Source: Kordiimonas gwangyangensis DSM 19435 = JCM 12864
GTDB lineage: Bacteria; Pseudomonadota; Alphaproteobacteria; Sphingomonadales; Kordiimonadaceae
Assembly (NCBI RefSeq): GCF_000375545.1
Contig: NZ_AQXF01000003.1
Span: 514,595 to 578,594, forward strand
Reading direction: 5' to 3'
DNA length: 64,000 bases
Shown here in pieces: positions 31,115-39,039 of this stretch (position 1 is its first letter; each line of letters begins with the position of its first letter). A program made the translations under genes and the position numbers. Below the pieces are notes generated by a model. The model was not told where the DNA came from and did not search any database. It saw only the letters and a list, made by a program, of their open reading frames with translations.

Positions 31115-31561
31115 ATGATGGCGGAAGACAAAAAAGTCACGTCCGAGATTGATGAAAAGAAGCTTTCTTCGCCAGGCAGCAAAGCTGATATGGAGCGTGT
31201 CGCCGAAGAACTGAGCGCTGCCGCCGATCAGCACAAGGGACTGAAGCGCCTTGTTCTTGTGCTCGGACTTGTCCTGCTCGCACTCTTCGGATTTGTTGTT
31301 TACGCGATTGCTAACCGGGCAGCCGAAAGCCTGATGGAGCTTGAAGCGCCTGCAGATGAGACGCCCATCGCATCGGCGCCGGTGTTGAGCGGCATCGCCG
31401 CAGACGACTTTGCCATCATGCGTCCCGCGGGCAGCACACTCGTTTCCGTGAGCGGGAACGCACGTGAGTTGATTTTCCATTTCCGCGACAACACGGGCGC
31501 TGACCACATCATCCTTGTTGACCGCCAAACGGGGACGCAAACCCCCGTGCGGGTGCCCTGA
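31115..31561 (+). CDS. Single-pass membrane protein, unknown (next to rluD)
   Basis: The 148-residue product has an acidic, charged N-terminus (about 43 residues), one membrane helix at about 44-66, and a C-terminal periplasmic part. That part contains GSTLVSVSGNARELIFHFRD and HIILVDRQTGTQ, which look like beta strands. No signal for cleavage is seen, so it is a type II membrane protein. It is 7 bases before the JAMM protease gene, probably in one transcript. Small membrane proteins beside RluD are common in alphaproteobacteria; the function is unknown. Confidence 0.7.
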   Translation: MMAEDKKVTSEIDEKKLSSPGSKADMERVAEELSAAADQHKGLKRLVLVLGLVLLALFGFVVYAIANRAAESLMELEAPADETPIASAPVLSGIAADDFAIMRPAGSTLVSVSGNARELIFHFRDNTGADHIILVDRQTGTQTPVRVP

Positions 31562-31568
31562 GGGACTT

Positions 31569-31991
31569 TTGGCGCGGGTCACAATAGCATCTGGGCTCAT
31601 TGAGCGGCTTGAGGAGCATGCGCGCCTCTGGCTACCCAAGGAAGGGTGTGGGTTGCTCCTCGGCAATTTGCGTGGCCCTGTCACCGAAGTTGTTGATATC
31701 GCCTTCAGCGGTAATGTTACGGCACAAGACCCGCGTAAAACCTTTGAGATCGACCCATCTTTGATCATCCGGCTGCAAAAGGAAGCGCGTGCGGGAGGTC
31801 TACAGATTGTGGGCGTGTGGCATAGTCACCCAAGCGGTGTTGCAGAGCCCTCAGAAACCGATAAAGCCCGCTCGGAAGTTGCTGGATGGGTATGGATTAT
31901 CACCGGTATCCAGGCAGATATATGTACCACAAATGCGTTCCTTGTGAGCGAAAACGATCCCCATTCTTTTCTGCCGCTTTCAGACATATAG
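31569..31991 (+). CDS. JAMM/MPN+ metallopeptidase (M67 type)
   Basis: The 140-residue product carries the full JAMM motif: E25 in PKEGCGLLLG, then H85-S-H87 with S95 and D98 in HSHPSGVAEPSETD. This zinc site is that of M67 isopeptidases, which in bacteria cleave sulfur-carrier or ubiquitin-like proteins from their partners. The TTG at 31569 is preferred because GAGGGAC sits just upstream; the longer frame from 31515 overlaps the previous gene. No ThiS- or MoaD-like partner is next to it, so its target is open. Confidence 0.82.
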   Translation: MARVTIASGLIERLEEHARLWLPKEGCGLLLGNLRGPVTEVVDIAFSGNVTAQDPRKTFEIDPSLIIRLQKEARAGGLQIVGVWHSHPSGVAEPSETDKARSEVAGWVWIITGIQADICTTNAFLVSENDPHSFLPLSDI

Positions 31992-32066
31992 CTTCAGGCA
32001 TGTTTTTCCACGCCGCTTATAATTGAAAAGCGGCGGCAGGGGTCTATAGTCATTCCAACGCCAGAA

Positions 32067-32094
32067 AAGGCCGCACACGGGAAGATGCGGCCTT
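32067..32094 (+). terminator. Weak terminator-like hairpin after the JAMM gene
   Basis: AAGGCCGCA (32067-32075) pairs with TGCGGCCTT (32086-32094) around a 10-base loop. The T-run is only two or three bases, so termination is uncertain. It sits 22 bases before the acyl-CoA ligase start. Confidence 0.5.
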
Positions 32095-32115
32095 CTAAGT
32101 TATGGGGAGCAATAC

Positions 32116-33744
32116 GTGTTAGGACAAATGCAAAACTGGCCGCTGCTGGTTTCCAAATTCATTGAGCATGCGGCGATCAACCACCCGGCGCGGGAAATCA
32201 TCTCCATGCTGCCTGAAGGCGGGCAGTTCCGCTACAATTATGCCGAATGTGAACTGCGTGCGAAGAAGTGCGCGCAGGCCCTGCAGCGCCTTGGCGTGCA
32301 GTTTGGTGACCGGGTCGCGACACTTGCCTGGAACAGCCACCGGCACATGGAAATCTGGTACGGCGCTTCAGGTATGGGTGCGGTAACCCATACAGTGAAC
32401 CCGCGCCTGTTTCCTGAGCAGCTTGTCTACATCATGAACCACGCGGAAGACAAAGTGCTGATGCTCGACATCACCTTTGTGCCGCTTATTGAAGCAATCG
32501 CCGCACACCTGACGACCATTGAAAAGTTCGTCATCATGGTGGGCAAGGACCACATGCCAGAGACAACGCTCAAAGGCGCGATTTCCTATGAGGAACTTAT
32601 CGCCGCGGAGGACGGCAACTATAGCTGGCCGACTTTCGATGAGAACACGGCGTGCGGGCTTTGTTACACATCCGGAACGACGGGCAATCCGAAGGGCGTG
32701 CTTTATTCGCATCGGTCGAACTTCCTGCACACGCTTCTGGCACTTGCGGGTGATACGCTTGGTATTACCTCAACATCTGTGATCCTGCCGGTCGTGCCCA
32801 TGTTCCATGCTAACGCCTGGGGCATCCCCTATGCTGCTGCGGGTTCGGGCGCAAAGCTCGTGCTGAACGGCCCGCACCATGACCCGGAAACCCTGCACAA
32901 GCTGATTGTGGAAGAGGGCATTACGGTGACCGCCGCCGTGCCGACGGTCTGGCTGGGAATGCTCAAATACCTGCAGGCAACGGGCAAGGACATGGCCAAG
33001 CTGACGACTGTTACCATCGGTGGCTCCGCCGCGCCGCGCAGCATGATCCAGGCATTCCAGGAAAACTACGGTGTGCGTGTAAACCACGCGTGGGGCATGA
33101 CGGAAACCAGCCCGCTTGGCTCGCTCGGTAGCGAAAATGCTGCGGTGCAGCCGCTTTCAGCTGAGAAAAAGCTGGATATCCAGTGCAAACAAGGCCGTTC
33201 CGTGCTTGGTGTTGAGATGTCCATTCAGGATGATGAAGGCAGTGTGTTGCCGCGTGACGGCAAGACTTCAGGACGCCTGATGGTGCGTGGCCCTTGGGTG
33301 GTCGAGAGCTATTTCAAACACGAAGCTGGTAACATCCTTGAAGATGGCAACTGGTTCGATACCGGCGATGTGGCGTGCATTGACGAGTACGGCTACATGC
33401 AAATCACTGACCGCGCAAAGGATGTGATCAAGTCTGGTGGTGAATGGATCAGTTCTATCGATCTTGAGAACGCAGCAGTTGCGCATCCCGATGTGGTCGA
33501 AGCCGCTGTGATCGGCATTTTCCACCCGAAATGGGACGAGCGTCCGCTTCTTGTTCTCGTGATGGAAGAGGGCAAGACGGTCACCTTGGAAGAGATGAAC
33601 GCATTCCTGGCCGATAAGGTTGCCAAATGGTGGCTGCCAGACGATGTGGCGTTCGTGAGCGAGTTGCCGCACACGGCAACAGGCAAAATCTCCAAGAAAA
33701 CGCTGCGGGAGCAGTTCGCGGACTATAAGTTGCCAACCGCGTAG
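32116..33744 (+). CDS. Fatty acid-CoA ligase (AMP-binding)
   Basis: The 542-residue product has the adenylate-forming motif [12 protein letters not shown] at about 184-195, the [10 protein letters not shown] block, [19 protein letters not shown] with the hinge, and a C-terminal lysine region [14 protein letters not shown]. It resembles the AlkK-like medium/long-chain acyl-CoA synthetase group. It activates fatty acids to acyl-CoA with ATP. The GTG at 32116 follows GGGGAG at 8 bases; an ATG at 32128 is possible. A strong terminator follows. Its exact chain length preference cannot be read. Confidence 0.88.
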   Translation: MLGQMQNWPLLVSKFIEHAAINHPAREIISMLPEGGQFRYNYAECELRAKKCAQALQRLGVQFGDRVATLAWNSHRHMEIWYGASGMGAVTHTVNPRLFPEQLVYIMNHAEDKVLMLDITFVPLIEAIAAHLTTIEKFVIMVGKDHMPETTLKGAISYEELIAAEDGNYSWPTFDENTACGLCYTSGTTGNPKGVLYSHRSNFLHTLLALAGDTLGITSTSVILPVVPMFHANAWGIPYAAAGSGAKLVLNGPHHDPETLHKLIVEEGITVTAAVPTVWLGMLKYLQATGKDMAKLTTVTIGGSAAPRSMIQAFQENYGVRVNHAWGMTETSPLGSLGSENAAVQPLSAEKKLDIQCKQGRSVLGVEMSIQDDEGSVLPRDGKTSGRLMVRGPWVVESYFKHEAGNILEDGNWFDTGDVACIDEYGYMQITDRAKDVIKSGGEWISSIDLENAAVAHPDVVEAAVIGIFHPKWDERPLLVLVMEEGKTVTLEEMNAFLADKVAKWWLPDDVAFVSELPHTATGKISKKTLREQFADYKLPTA

Positions 33745-33766
33745 GTGCAGAGAGTTTAGCAGACGA

Positions 33767-33795
33767 GAAGGGCGGCCATGGGTCGCCCTTTTTCG
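33767..33795 (+). terminator. Rho-independent terminator after the acyl-CoA ligase
   Basis: AAGGGCG (33768-33774) pairs with CGCCCTT (33784-33790), followed by TTTC. It lies just before the convergent DUF2842 gene end and may act in both directions. Confidence 0.8.
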
Positions 33796-33800
33796 TTGGT

Positions 33801-34016
33801 CTAGCGCTTGCCGCGCCCGATCCATTCCAGAATTTTGCGCGCCGGGAAAATCCACAGGATACCTGCGACCAGATAAAACGGCGTCTGGATCCAGAGCGAG
33901 GCATCAATAATTTCGCTACCGATGGCGGCGATCATGAAAGCATAGGCCGCGATGCCGAAAATCAGGGCAAGCATGCCCCACAGGCTGCGGGCGCTTGGTT
34001 TGCTGCTTTCATACAT
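33801..34016 (-). CDS. DUF2842-type small membrane protein
   Basis: The 71-residue product, starting MYESSKPSARSLWGMLALIF, has two membrane helices (about 12-32 and 40-58) and a basic tail (RKILEWIGRGKR). It matches the small alphaproteobacterial DUF2842 family as I recall it. The chosen start overlaps the Nudix gene end by 8 bases and is upstream of it in the same transcript direction, so coupling is likely. The longer 127-residue frame would run backward through the Nudix gene and is rejected. The function is unknown. Confidence 0.72.
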   Translation of the reverse strand: MYESSKPSARSLWGMLALIFGIAAYAFMIAAIGSEIIDASLWIQTPFYLVAGILWIFPARKILEWIGRGKR

Positions 34017-34461
34017 CCGTTCGTTCCTTGATCTCTGACATTTGACGCGCCGCAAGTTCAATGATGCGGTGGGTTTCACTCCATAACGGAAGTGCCCTTG
34101 TTTCTTCAAGGCTAAAGAAGCGTGTATCCGCCGCATCTGTGCCTGGACGCAAAGTGCCACCAACAGGTTCAGCGAGATAGTCAACCAGCGTGTAATGGTA
34201 CCTCAACTGGTCGCCATCCCGCTCAATGAGGTCAACCACGTCAAGGAAGGCGAGGATGCGGACTTCAAGGCCGGTCTCCTCGAACACCTCACGAATGACA
34301 GTTTCCTCAATGGTTTCGCCCAGTTCCTGCGCGCCGCCTGGAAGGCTCCAACTGCCAAGCTTCGGGGCCTTGCCTCGGCGGATCAGAAGGACTTGGCCGT
34401 CTTTCATTACAACGGCACCGGCACCAACAATCGGGCGGGTGGGATTTTCTCTTGCGTCCAT
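34009..34461 (-). CDS. Nudix hydrolase
   Basis: The 150-residue product contains a perfect Nudix box, with G43, E49, R57-E58, E61-E62 and G64 in GAQELGETIEETVIREVFEETG, where catalytic glutamates bind magnesium. Nudix enzymes cleave nucleoside diphosphate-X bonds in the cytosol. The sequence GSWSLPGG before the box is typical of house-cleaning MutT-like members. The substrate cannot be named. It is divergent from the SRAP gene, with about 71 bases between starts. Confidence 0.88.
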   Translation of the reverse strand: MDARENPTRPIVGAGAVVMKDGQVLLIRRGKAPKLGSWSLPGGAQELGETIEETVIREVFEETGLEVRILAFLDVVDLIERDGDQLRYHYTLVDYLAEPVGGTLRPGTDAADTRFFSLEETRALPLWSETHRIIELAARQMSEIKERTDV

Positions 34462-34532
34462 CGGGGCCTTGCTATTTGTTCGTTGCCATCGGCCGCCAGT
34501 GTGGGGCGGCGTCGGCGGGGAGGCAAGTAACT

Positions 34533-35228
34533 ATGTGCGGCCGGTATGTATTCATCGCGCCAAATACGGAAGTTGATCGGATATTCGGCGTCCGTGCCGA
34601 TGCGCCTATCCCGCCAAATTTTAATATCGCCCCGACCCAACCTGTCCTGATCATTCGTCTGAACGCCAAGGGCCTGCGTGAACTGGTGGCTGTTGAATGG
34701 GGACTTATTCCGGAATGGAAGAAGGACCTGACGGACAGCAAGCCGCTCATTAACGCGCGGATCGAGACTGTGCGGGAAAAAGCATCGTTCCGGTCAAGCA
34801 TCAAGCGGCAACGGTGTTTGGTGCCATTCTCAGGCTGGTATGAATGGAAGACGGTCGGCGGGCGCAAGCAGCCCTTCTATGTTACCCCAGTGGACGGTAA
34901 ACCCATGGCGTTTGCCGGCATATGGTCTGTCTGGCATGGGCCGAGTGGCGACCACTGGCTCGAGACCATGGCGATCCTGACCGCAGCGACGGAAGGCCCG
35001 ATGAAAAGCCTGCATCACCGCAGACCGCTTGTGGTAAGGCCTGAGGACTATCAGGCGTGGCTCACCCCCCATGATCCGCTGCCGCGTGGCTTTCTGGAGA
35101 GCTTCAATTTTGTGCCGGAGACAGCATTTCACTGGCAGCCGGTTAGTACGGTGGTCAATAATGTGCGCTTTAATGGCCCAGAATGCCTTGATCCACCGCC
35201 CGAAGACCCGCAACCGAGCCTCTTTTAA
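34533..35228 (+). CDS. SRAP domain protein (HMCES/YedK family), abasic-site shield
   Basis: The 231-residue product starts MCGRY, which puts the catalytic Cys at position 2 after Met removal. It has NARIET around residue 74, E104 in GWYEWK, and H161/H162 in LHHRRPLV. These match the SRAP family that forms a covalent thiazolidine link with abasic sites in single-stranded DNA. The ATG at 34533 follows GGGGAGGCAAG, and Met-Cys is essential for the chemistry, so the upstream start at 34452 is rejected. Confidence 0.93.
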   Translation: MCGRYVFIAPNTEVDRIFGVRADAPIPPNFNIAPTQPVLIIRLNAKGLRELVAVEWGLIPEWKKDLTDSKPLINARIETVREKASFRSSIKRQRCLVPFSGWYEWKTVGGRKQPFYVTPVDGKPMAFAGIWSVWHGPSGDHWLETMAILTAATEGPMKSLHHRRPLVVRPEDYQAWLTPHDPLPRGFLESFNFVPETAFHWQPVSTVVNNVRFNGPECLDPPPEDPQPSLF

Positions 35229-35237
35229 GGATACACG

Positions 35238-36041
35238 ATGACTGATTTTGCTGACAAAAGCGGCCCGATATACATCGAGAAGGCAAACGGCATCGGCAAA
35301 CTTATGCTGAACCGTGCCGATAAACGCAATGCGATGTCAGAAGCCATGTGGCGCATGCTGCCGCAAGCGGCAACTGCGCTCGACCGGGACGCTGATGTAC
35401 GAGTGATAATAGTGGCCTCTACCAGCGACGCGGCTTTCTCCGCCGGCGCGGACATTGCCGAGCTTGAGATCATTGCAAAGGATAAAGACCGACAGGAAAG
35501 CAACCGGGTGGCTATTCGTGAGGCACAGCGCCTTCTCGCACGTCTGCGCAAGCCAACCATTGCCAAGATCAAGGGCGCATGTATGGGCGGCGGTTGCGGT
35601 ATCGCAATCCACTGCGATTTCCGTTTTGCGGCCATGGGTGCACGTTTCGCCATTACCCCCGCCAAGCTTGGCCTTGTGTACCCGCTGAATGACACCAAAC
35701 AGCTCATTGACCTGATTGGGCCAGCCAAAGCGAAAAGCATGCTTTTTACCGGCCGGGTGGTTGACGCGGAAGAAGCGCTTGCTATTGGCCTTGTGGATGA
35801 ACTGTGCGCGCAGGATGAGCTTGACGGGCGTGCAGACGCATTCGCGCAGCAGATTGCCGCTGTCTCACAGTTCAGTGTGCACGGCATCAAGGATTTCATC
35901 CGCCGTATCCTTGACGGGCAAGTGGATGATGACGACGAAACCGCTGCCGTGTTCAGGGATGCACATGAGGGGGCGGATGCGGCTGAAGGTGTGCGCGCGT
36001 TTCTCGAAAAGCGGCCACCGACTTTCCGCTGGAATGGCTGA
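35238..36041 (+). CDS. Enoyl-CoA hydratase/isomerase family protein
   Basis: The 267-residue product has the crotonase oxyanion motifs SAGADIAEL and GACMGGGCGIAIHCDFRFA. The two acid residues used by standard enoyl-CoA hydratases are not in their usual places. The first site reads GGGCG in place of GGGCE, and the second (FAITPAKLGLVYP) has Ala where PE normally stands. It may be an isomerase, a decarboxylase or another crotonase activity. It starts 9 bases after the SRAP gene and ends against the convergent membrane gene. Confidence 0.8.
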   Translation: MTDFADKSGPIYIEKANGIGKLMLNRADKRNAMSEAMWRMLPQAATALDRDADVRVIIVASTSDAAFSAGADIAELEIIAKDKDRQESNRVAIREAQRLLARLRKPTIAKIKGACMGGGCGIAIHCDFRFAAMGARFAITPAKLGLVYPLNDTKQLIDLIGPAKAKSMLFTGRVVDAEEALAIGLVDELCAQDELDGRADAFAQQIAAVSQFSVHGIKDFIRRILDGQVDDDDETAAVFRDAHEGADAAEGVRAFLEKRPPTFRWNG

Positions 36042-36863
36042 TCAGGCTGCGTCGAGGTCGCGGAAGTCAGGCACGATATAAAGAGCAGCGATATGCAGGG
36101 CGCTTGCTGCATATAGTATGGTGCCCGAGAGTGCAGCAACGATGAGCTTTCCAGCGTCGTCCGGCAGCATAGCGCCGACCAAGCCCGCCAGCGTGGAATT
36201 CAACGTGAAGGCCGCGAGCAGGAACAGCGCGAGAGATGCGGTAATAGGCATCATGAAGAAGCGACCACGGCGCCATGCGGTAAGGAGTGTATCCTTGCGG
36301 TCCCGCGCTTCGGCGGCGATTGCAAGGTGCGCGAGGCCTGTAAACGCAAGCGCAGCCCAGATCATCAGCACAAGCGCGGTCATGAGCACCGCGTTCCCGA
36401 GGCTGCCCAAATTGCCGGACAGGATTGCAACAATGGGCAGGCCAAAAAGCGCCAGCAGGATGGTCATGCCATTAGCCGCAATCATATGCAGGAAGGCGCG
36501 GAATCCGCGTCTGATGAACGCAGGTGTTCCGCCAGAAGACGGCAAAAGTGTGCCAGGGGCTACAGCGCGTGCCCACGGCACTGCCAGGAAGGTGGTCACT
36601 GCGGTGACCATCAGGTGGCCTGCGAACAAGGTGCCAAGGCCTTCTTCCAGAATATCAGCCAGACGGCCTGCCGAACTTTCCGCATCGCCCCCAGCTTCAA
36701 GCGCCAGTAACACTTCCTCAATTACCGCCGCTGACGGCATATAGAGTAAGGCTGACAGGATACCCGCGAGCATGGCAAGCAGCATGAACAGCTGCGGCCG
36801 AAGCTTAAAGGCGCGCAGCGCGGCGGAGGTCAGTGAGATAAGCGTAGGCGTCTGGAAATACAT
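36042..36863 (-). CDS. Multi-pass membrane protein, unknown
   Basis: The 273-residue product is rich in Leu, Ala and Ile. About six helices can be drawn, with a conserved-looking cytoplasmic loop EARDRKDTLLTAWRRGRF between later helices. It has no ATP-binding or known transporter motif I recognise. The start at 36863 has a second Met-free start only by context; the first helix begins near residue 25. It is convergent with the crotonase gene and divergent from the SDR gene. Confidence 0.6.
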   Translation of the reverse strand: MYFQTPTLISLTSAALRAFKLRPQLFMLLAMLAGILSALLYMPSAAVIEEVLLALEAGGDAESSAGRLADILEEGLGTLFAGHLMVTAVTTFLAVPWARAVAPGTLLPSSGGTPAFIRRGFRAFLHMIAANGMTILLALFGLPIVAILSGNLGSLGNAVLMTALVLMIWAALAFTGLAHLAIAAEARDRKDTLLTAWRRGRFFMMPITASLALFLLAAFTLNSTLAGLVGAMLPDDAGKLIVAALSGTILYAASALHIAALYIVPDFRDLDAA

Positions 36864-36989
36864 AATCGCAGTCTTTACCCGCAGCGTGCGGTCATTTTAG
36901 GGCAGTTATCCCTATGGCTTTGCCGCAAGGGTTTGATCTTGTCCATAACTATCCTAATTCATGGATATACTCAACGCAGGGAGGCTCGG

Positions 36990-37787
36990 GTGTACAAAGG
37001 AAAAACAATCTGGATCACAGGCGCTTCGTCAGGGATTGGTGAGGCGCTGGCCTATGAATTTGCGCGGCGGGGCGCAAAGCTTATCCTCTCCGCGCGGCGA
37101 CCGGATGAACTGGAGCGCGTTAAAGCGACCGCGGGTACATATGGCAACGGCCCCGACGACATACTGGTCCTGCCACTTGATGTGACGGACGAGGCGCAGA
37201 TCGCGACAGCGACGGCACAGGCCAAGGCTTTTACCGGCAGCATAGACATGCTGATCAACAACGCCGGTATCTCCCAGCGCTCCCTGTGTGTCGATACAGA
37301 CATGGCAACATACCGCAAGCTTTTTGAGGTGGATGTGTTTGGGCAGATTGCACTCACCAAAGAAGTGCTGCCCATCATGCTTGCGCAGGGTAGCGGTCAT
37401 ATGGTCGTCACAGCCTCAGTAGCAGGCAAGATTGGTGTTAAACAGCGCACGGGTTACTGCGCCGCAAAACACGCGATGATGGGCTTCTTTGATGCTCTGC
37501 GTGCTGAGGTGGAAGACAGTGGCATTCAGGTTAGCACCATCACGCCCGGCTTTATTCGCACCAATATCGCCACCCACGCCTTGAAGGGTGACGGCAGTGA
37601 ATTTGGCAAGGTGGACAAGAATATCGCTGGCGGTATGGATGTGGTCGAGTGCGCCAAGGTGATCATGAAAGGGCTTGAGCGCGGCAAGCGTGAAATTCCG
37701 GTCGGTGACGGGCCGGAGATGAAAGCGCTTCTCGTCAAGCGCTTCTTCCCCAATACACTTTTCAAGATGGTCCGGAAAATGGGTTAG
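36990..37787 (+). CDS. Short-chain dehydrogenase/reductase
   Basis: The 265-residue product has the SDR cofactor motif GASSGIG at residues 11-17, the NNAG motif, and the active site Y156-x-x-x-K160 in YCAAKH. The layout resembles DHRS7-type membrane-associated SDRs, though no helix is evident. It uses NAD(P)H on an unknown carbonyl or alcohol. The GTG at 36990 is chosen because GGGAGG lies 6 bases upstream; the longer frame from 36933 adds an unconserved hydrophobic start. Its stop lies inside a hairpin. Confidence 0.85.
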   Translation: MYKGKTIWITGASSGIGEALAYEFARRGAKLILSARRPDELERVKATAGTYGNGPDDILVLPLDVTDEAQIATATAQAKAFTGSIDMLINNAGISQRSLCVDTDMATYRKLFEVDVFGQIALTKEVLPIMLAQGSGHMVVTASVAGKIGVKQRTGYCAAKHAMMGFFDALRAEVEDSGIQVSTITPGFIRTNIATHALKGDGSEFGKVDKNIAGGMDVVECAKVIMKGLERGKREIPVGDGPEMKALLVKRFFPNTLFKMVRKMG

Positions 37788-37803
37788 GCGCCTCGCCTAA
37801 CCC
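37781..37803. terminator. Bidirectional hairpin between convergent SDR and PAS-like genes
   Basis: GGGTTAGGCG (37781-37790) pairs perfectly with CGCCTAACCC (37794-37803) with a 3-base loop, overlapping the SDR stop codon. There is no long T-run on either side, so it may be a weak terminator or a transcript end shield. Confidence 0.6.
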
Positions 37804-37811
37804 CTCATTTC

Positions 37812-38486
37812 TCAGGCATCCATCCACGAACCCTTCGGAGGGCGTGGTTTGGCTGGCATGAAGCGGTCCCACCACCGTGCCTCGGGCTCAGGCCGTGGCC
37901 GTGGAAGGGGCCGTTCAAACATCACCGATGGCACCCCATTCCCCAGATCAATAAACTCGATGCTGGAGATTTTCTGGTGGTCCGGCATCAGTCGGTCGTT
38001 GATGCGGGCGTATGTCGGGCGTTTGCGGTAAACCGAACAACCGATGATGTAGACGGGCTTCCCGTTGCGGTCATTCAGCGGCAGGTAAAGCGACGAAATA
38101 TCCGCATCACGTCCCTTGTGACGGTAGACCTTTTCCATCAGGTATGCTCCGCTCGGTTGCTCCAGCACCGCATCATAGAGCCGGGCTGTATTCTCATATA
38201 GGTCAGGGCTTGTAAGGTCGAAGGCGTTGAAACCAGCCATCGGGTTTTGCCAAAGCGCGGGCGCGCTTGTGCCGATCATTGAAACCTGCACATCGAACCT
38301 GTCCACACGTTTCAAAAGTGAGATGCGTGGCAACAGTTCATGCAGTTCAGCAAGGTTCAAAGTCTGGCGTGCGGGGATGCGCGCGCTGCCTTCGCGCGGC
38401 AACTCGTGCCAGTAGTTAAGCAACTGCTCCAAAACACCGGAAACGGGCACTAGCGCCTCCTCTTCCTGTTGGCCAAAGGAACTCAA
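37812..38486 (-). CDS. PAS-like domain protein (PAS_5 type), possible regulator
   Basis: The 224-residue product has the features of alphaproteobacterial PAS_5 proteins: SVLEQLLNYWHELP-like start, ISLLKRVDRFDVQVSMIGT, and then PVYIIGCSVYRKRP, followed by a Pro/Arg-rich tail (RPLPRPRPEPEARWW). PAS_5 proteins are poorly characterised sensors. No output domain or DNA-binding domain is visible. The start is the first ATG of the frame. The match is by overall pattern, so the confidence is moderate. Confidence 0.6.
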   Translation of the reverse strand: MSSFGQQEEEALVPVSGVLEQLLNYWHELPREGSARIPARQTLNLAELHELLPRISLLKRVDRFDVQVSMIGTSAPALWQNPMAGFNAFDLTSPDLYENTARLYDAVLEQPSGAYLMEKVYRHKGRDADISSLYLPLNDRNGKPVYIIGCSVYRKRPTYARINDRLMPDHQKISSIEFIDLGNGVPSVMFERPLPRPRPEPEARWWDRFMPAKPRPPKGSWMDA

Positions 38487-38539
38487 CCAAGGTTAAGGAT
38501 GCGGGTATCAGATGACGCTTTCAAGACAAGAGAGCTGAC

Positions 38540-39022
38540 CTATTTCTGGCCCATTTTTTGCCGTTCCTCAAATACCTGAATCTGCTGTGTGATTCCATCA
38601 GCGATGTCGTTCGGGATGGGGAAGGTGAGATGGTACTGAGAAATTTTCCAGCCGTCATTCGCGCGAATCAGCACGCCGGTACCCCGGCTTGTCCCGTATT
38701 TCGAATTGCTGAGCAGCTCGTCAAACCAGGCACTGTTTCCATCAGGCGTGAAATTGATGTGGCGCTCGGTGACGGTATATGTCCAGCCCTTAGTAGGAGT
38801 GGCATAGGACTGGAAAGTCTCCTTGTCCCAGCGCTCGCTCGCATCAGTGCCGAGAAAAATGGCGTCGTCACTCATCAGGCCAAAGTAGGTTTCCCAGTCA
38901 GCTTTTGACGCGGCGGTATGATAGGCGTCAAGCGTTTCGGACACTGCCTGTTTGTCACTGTCAGATGCGAAGGCACTGAAGCAAAGAGTTAAAATGGCAA
39001 TAGAAGCAATGAGGTAGCGCAT
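38540..39022 (-). CDS. Secreted SnoaL/NTF2-like protein
   Basis: The 160-residue product has a signal peptide (cleavage near FAS|DSD at residue 20) and the NTF2-like fold pattern: ETLDAYHTAASKADWETYFGLMSDDAIFLGTDASERWDKETF followed by strands ending in GTGVLIRANDGWKISQYHLTF. It is probably periplasmic. Family members bind small molecules or act as isomerases or dehydratases, but the role here is unknown. It sits 17 bases downstream of the AGCS symporter on the same strand, suggesting one operon. Confidence 0.75.
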   Translation of the reverse strand: MRYLIASIAILTLCFSAFASDSDKQAVSETLDAYHTAASKADWETYFGLMSDDAIFLGTDASERWDKETFQSYATPTKGWTYTVTERHINFTPDGNSAWFDELLSNSKYGTSRGTGVLIRANDGWKISQYHLTFPIPNDIADGITQQIQVFEERQKMGQK

Positions 39023-39039
39023 TTTCTTCTCCTGTAGAC

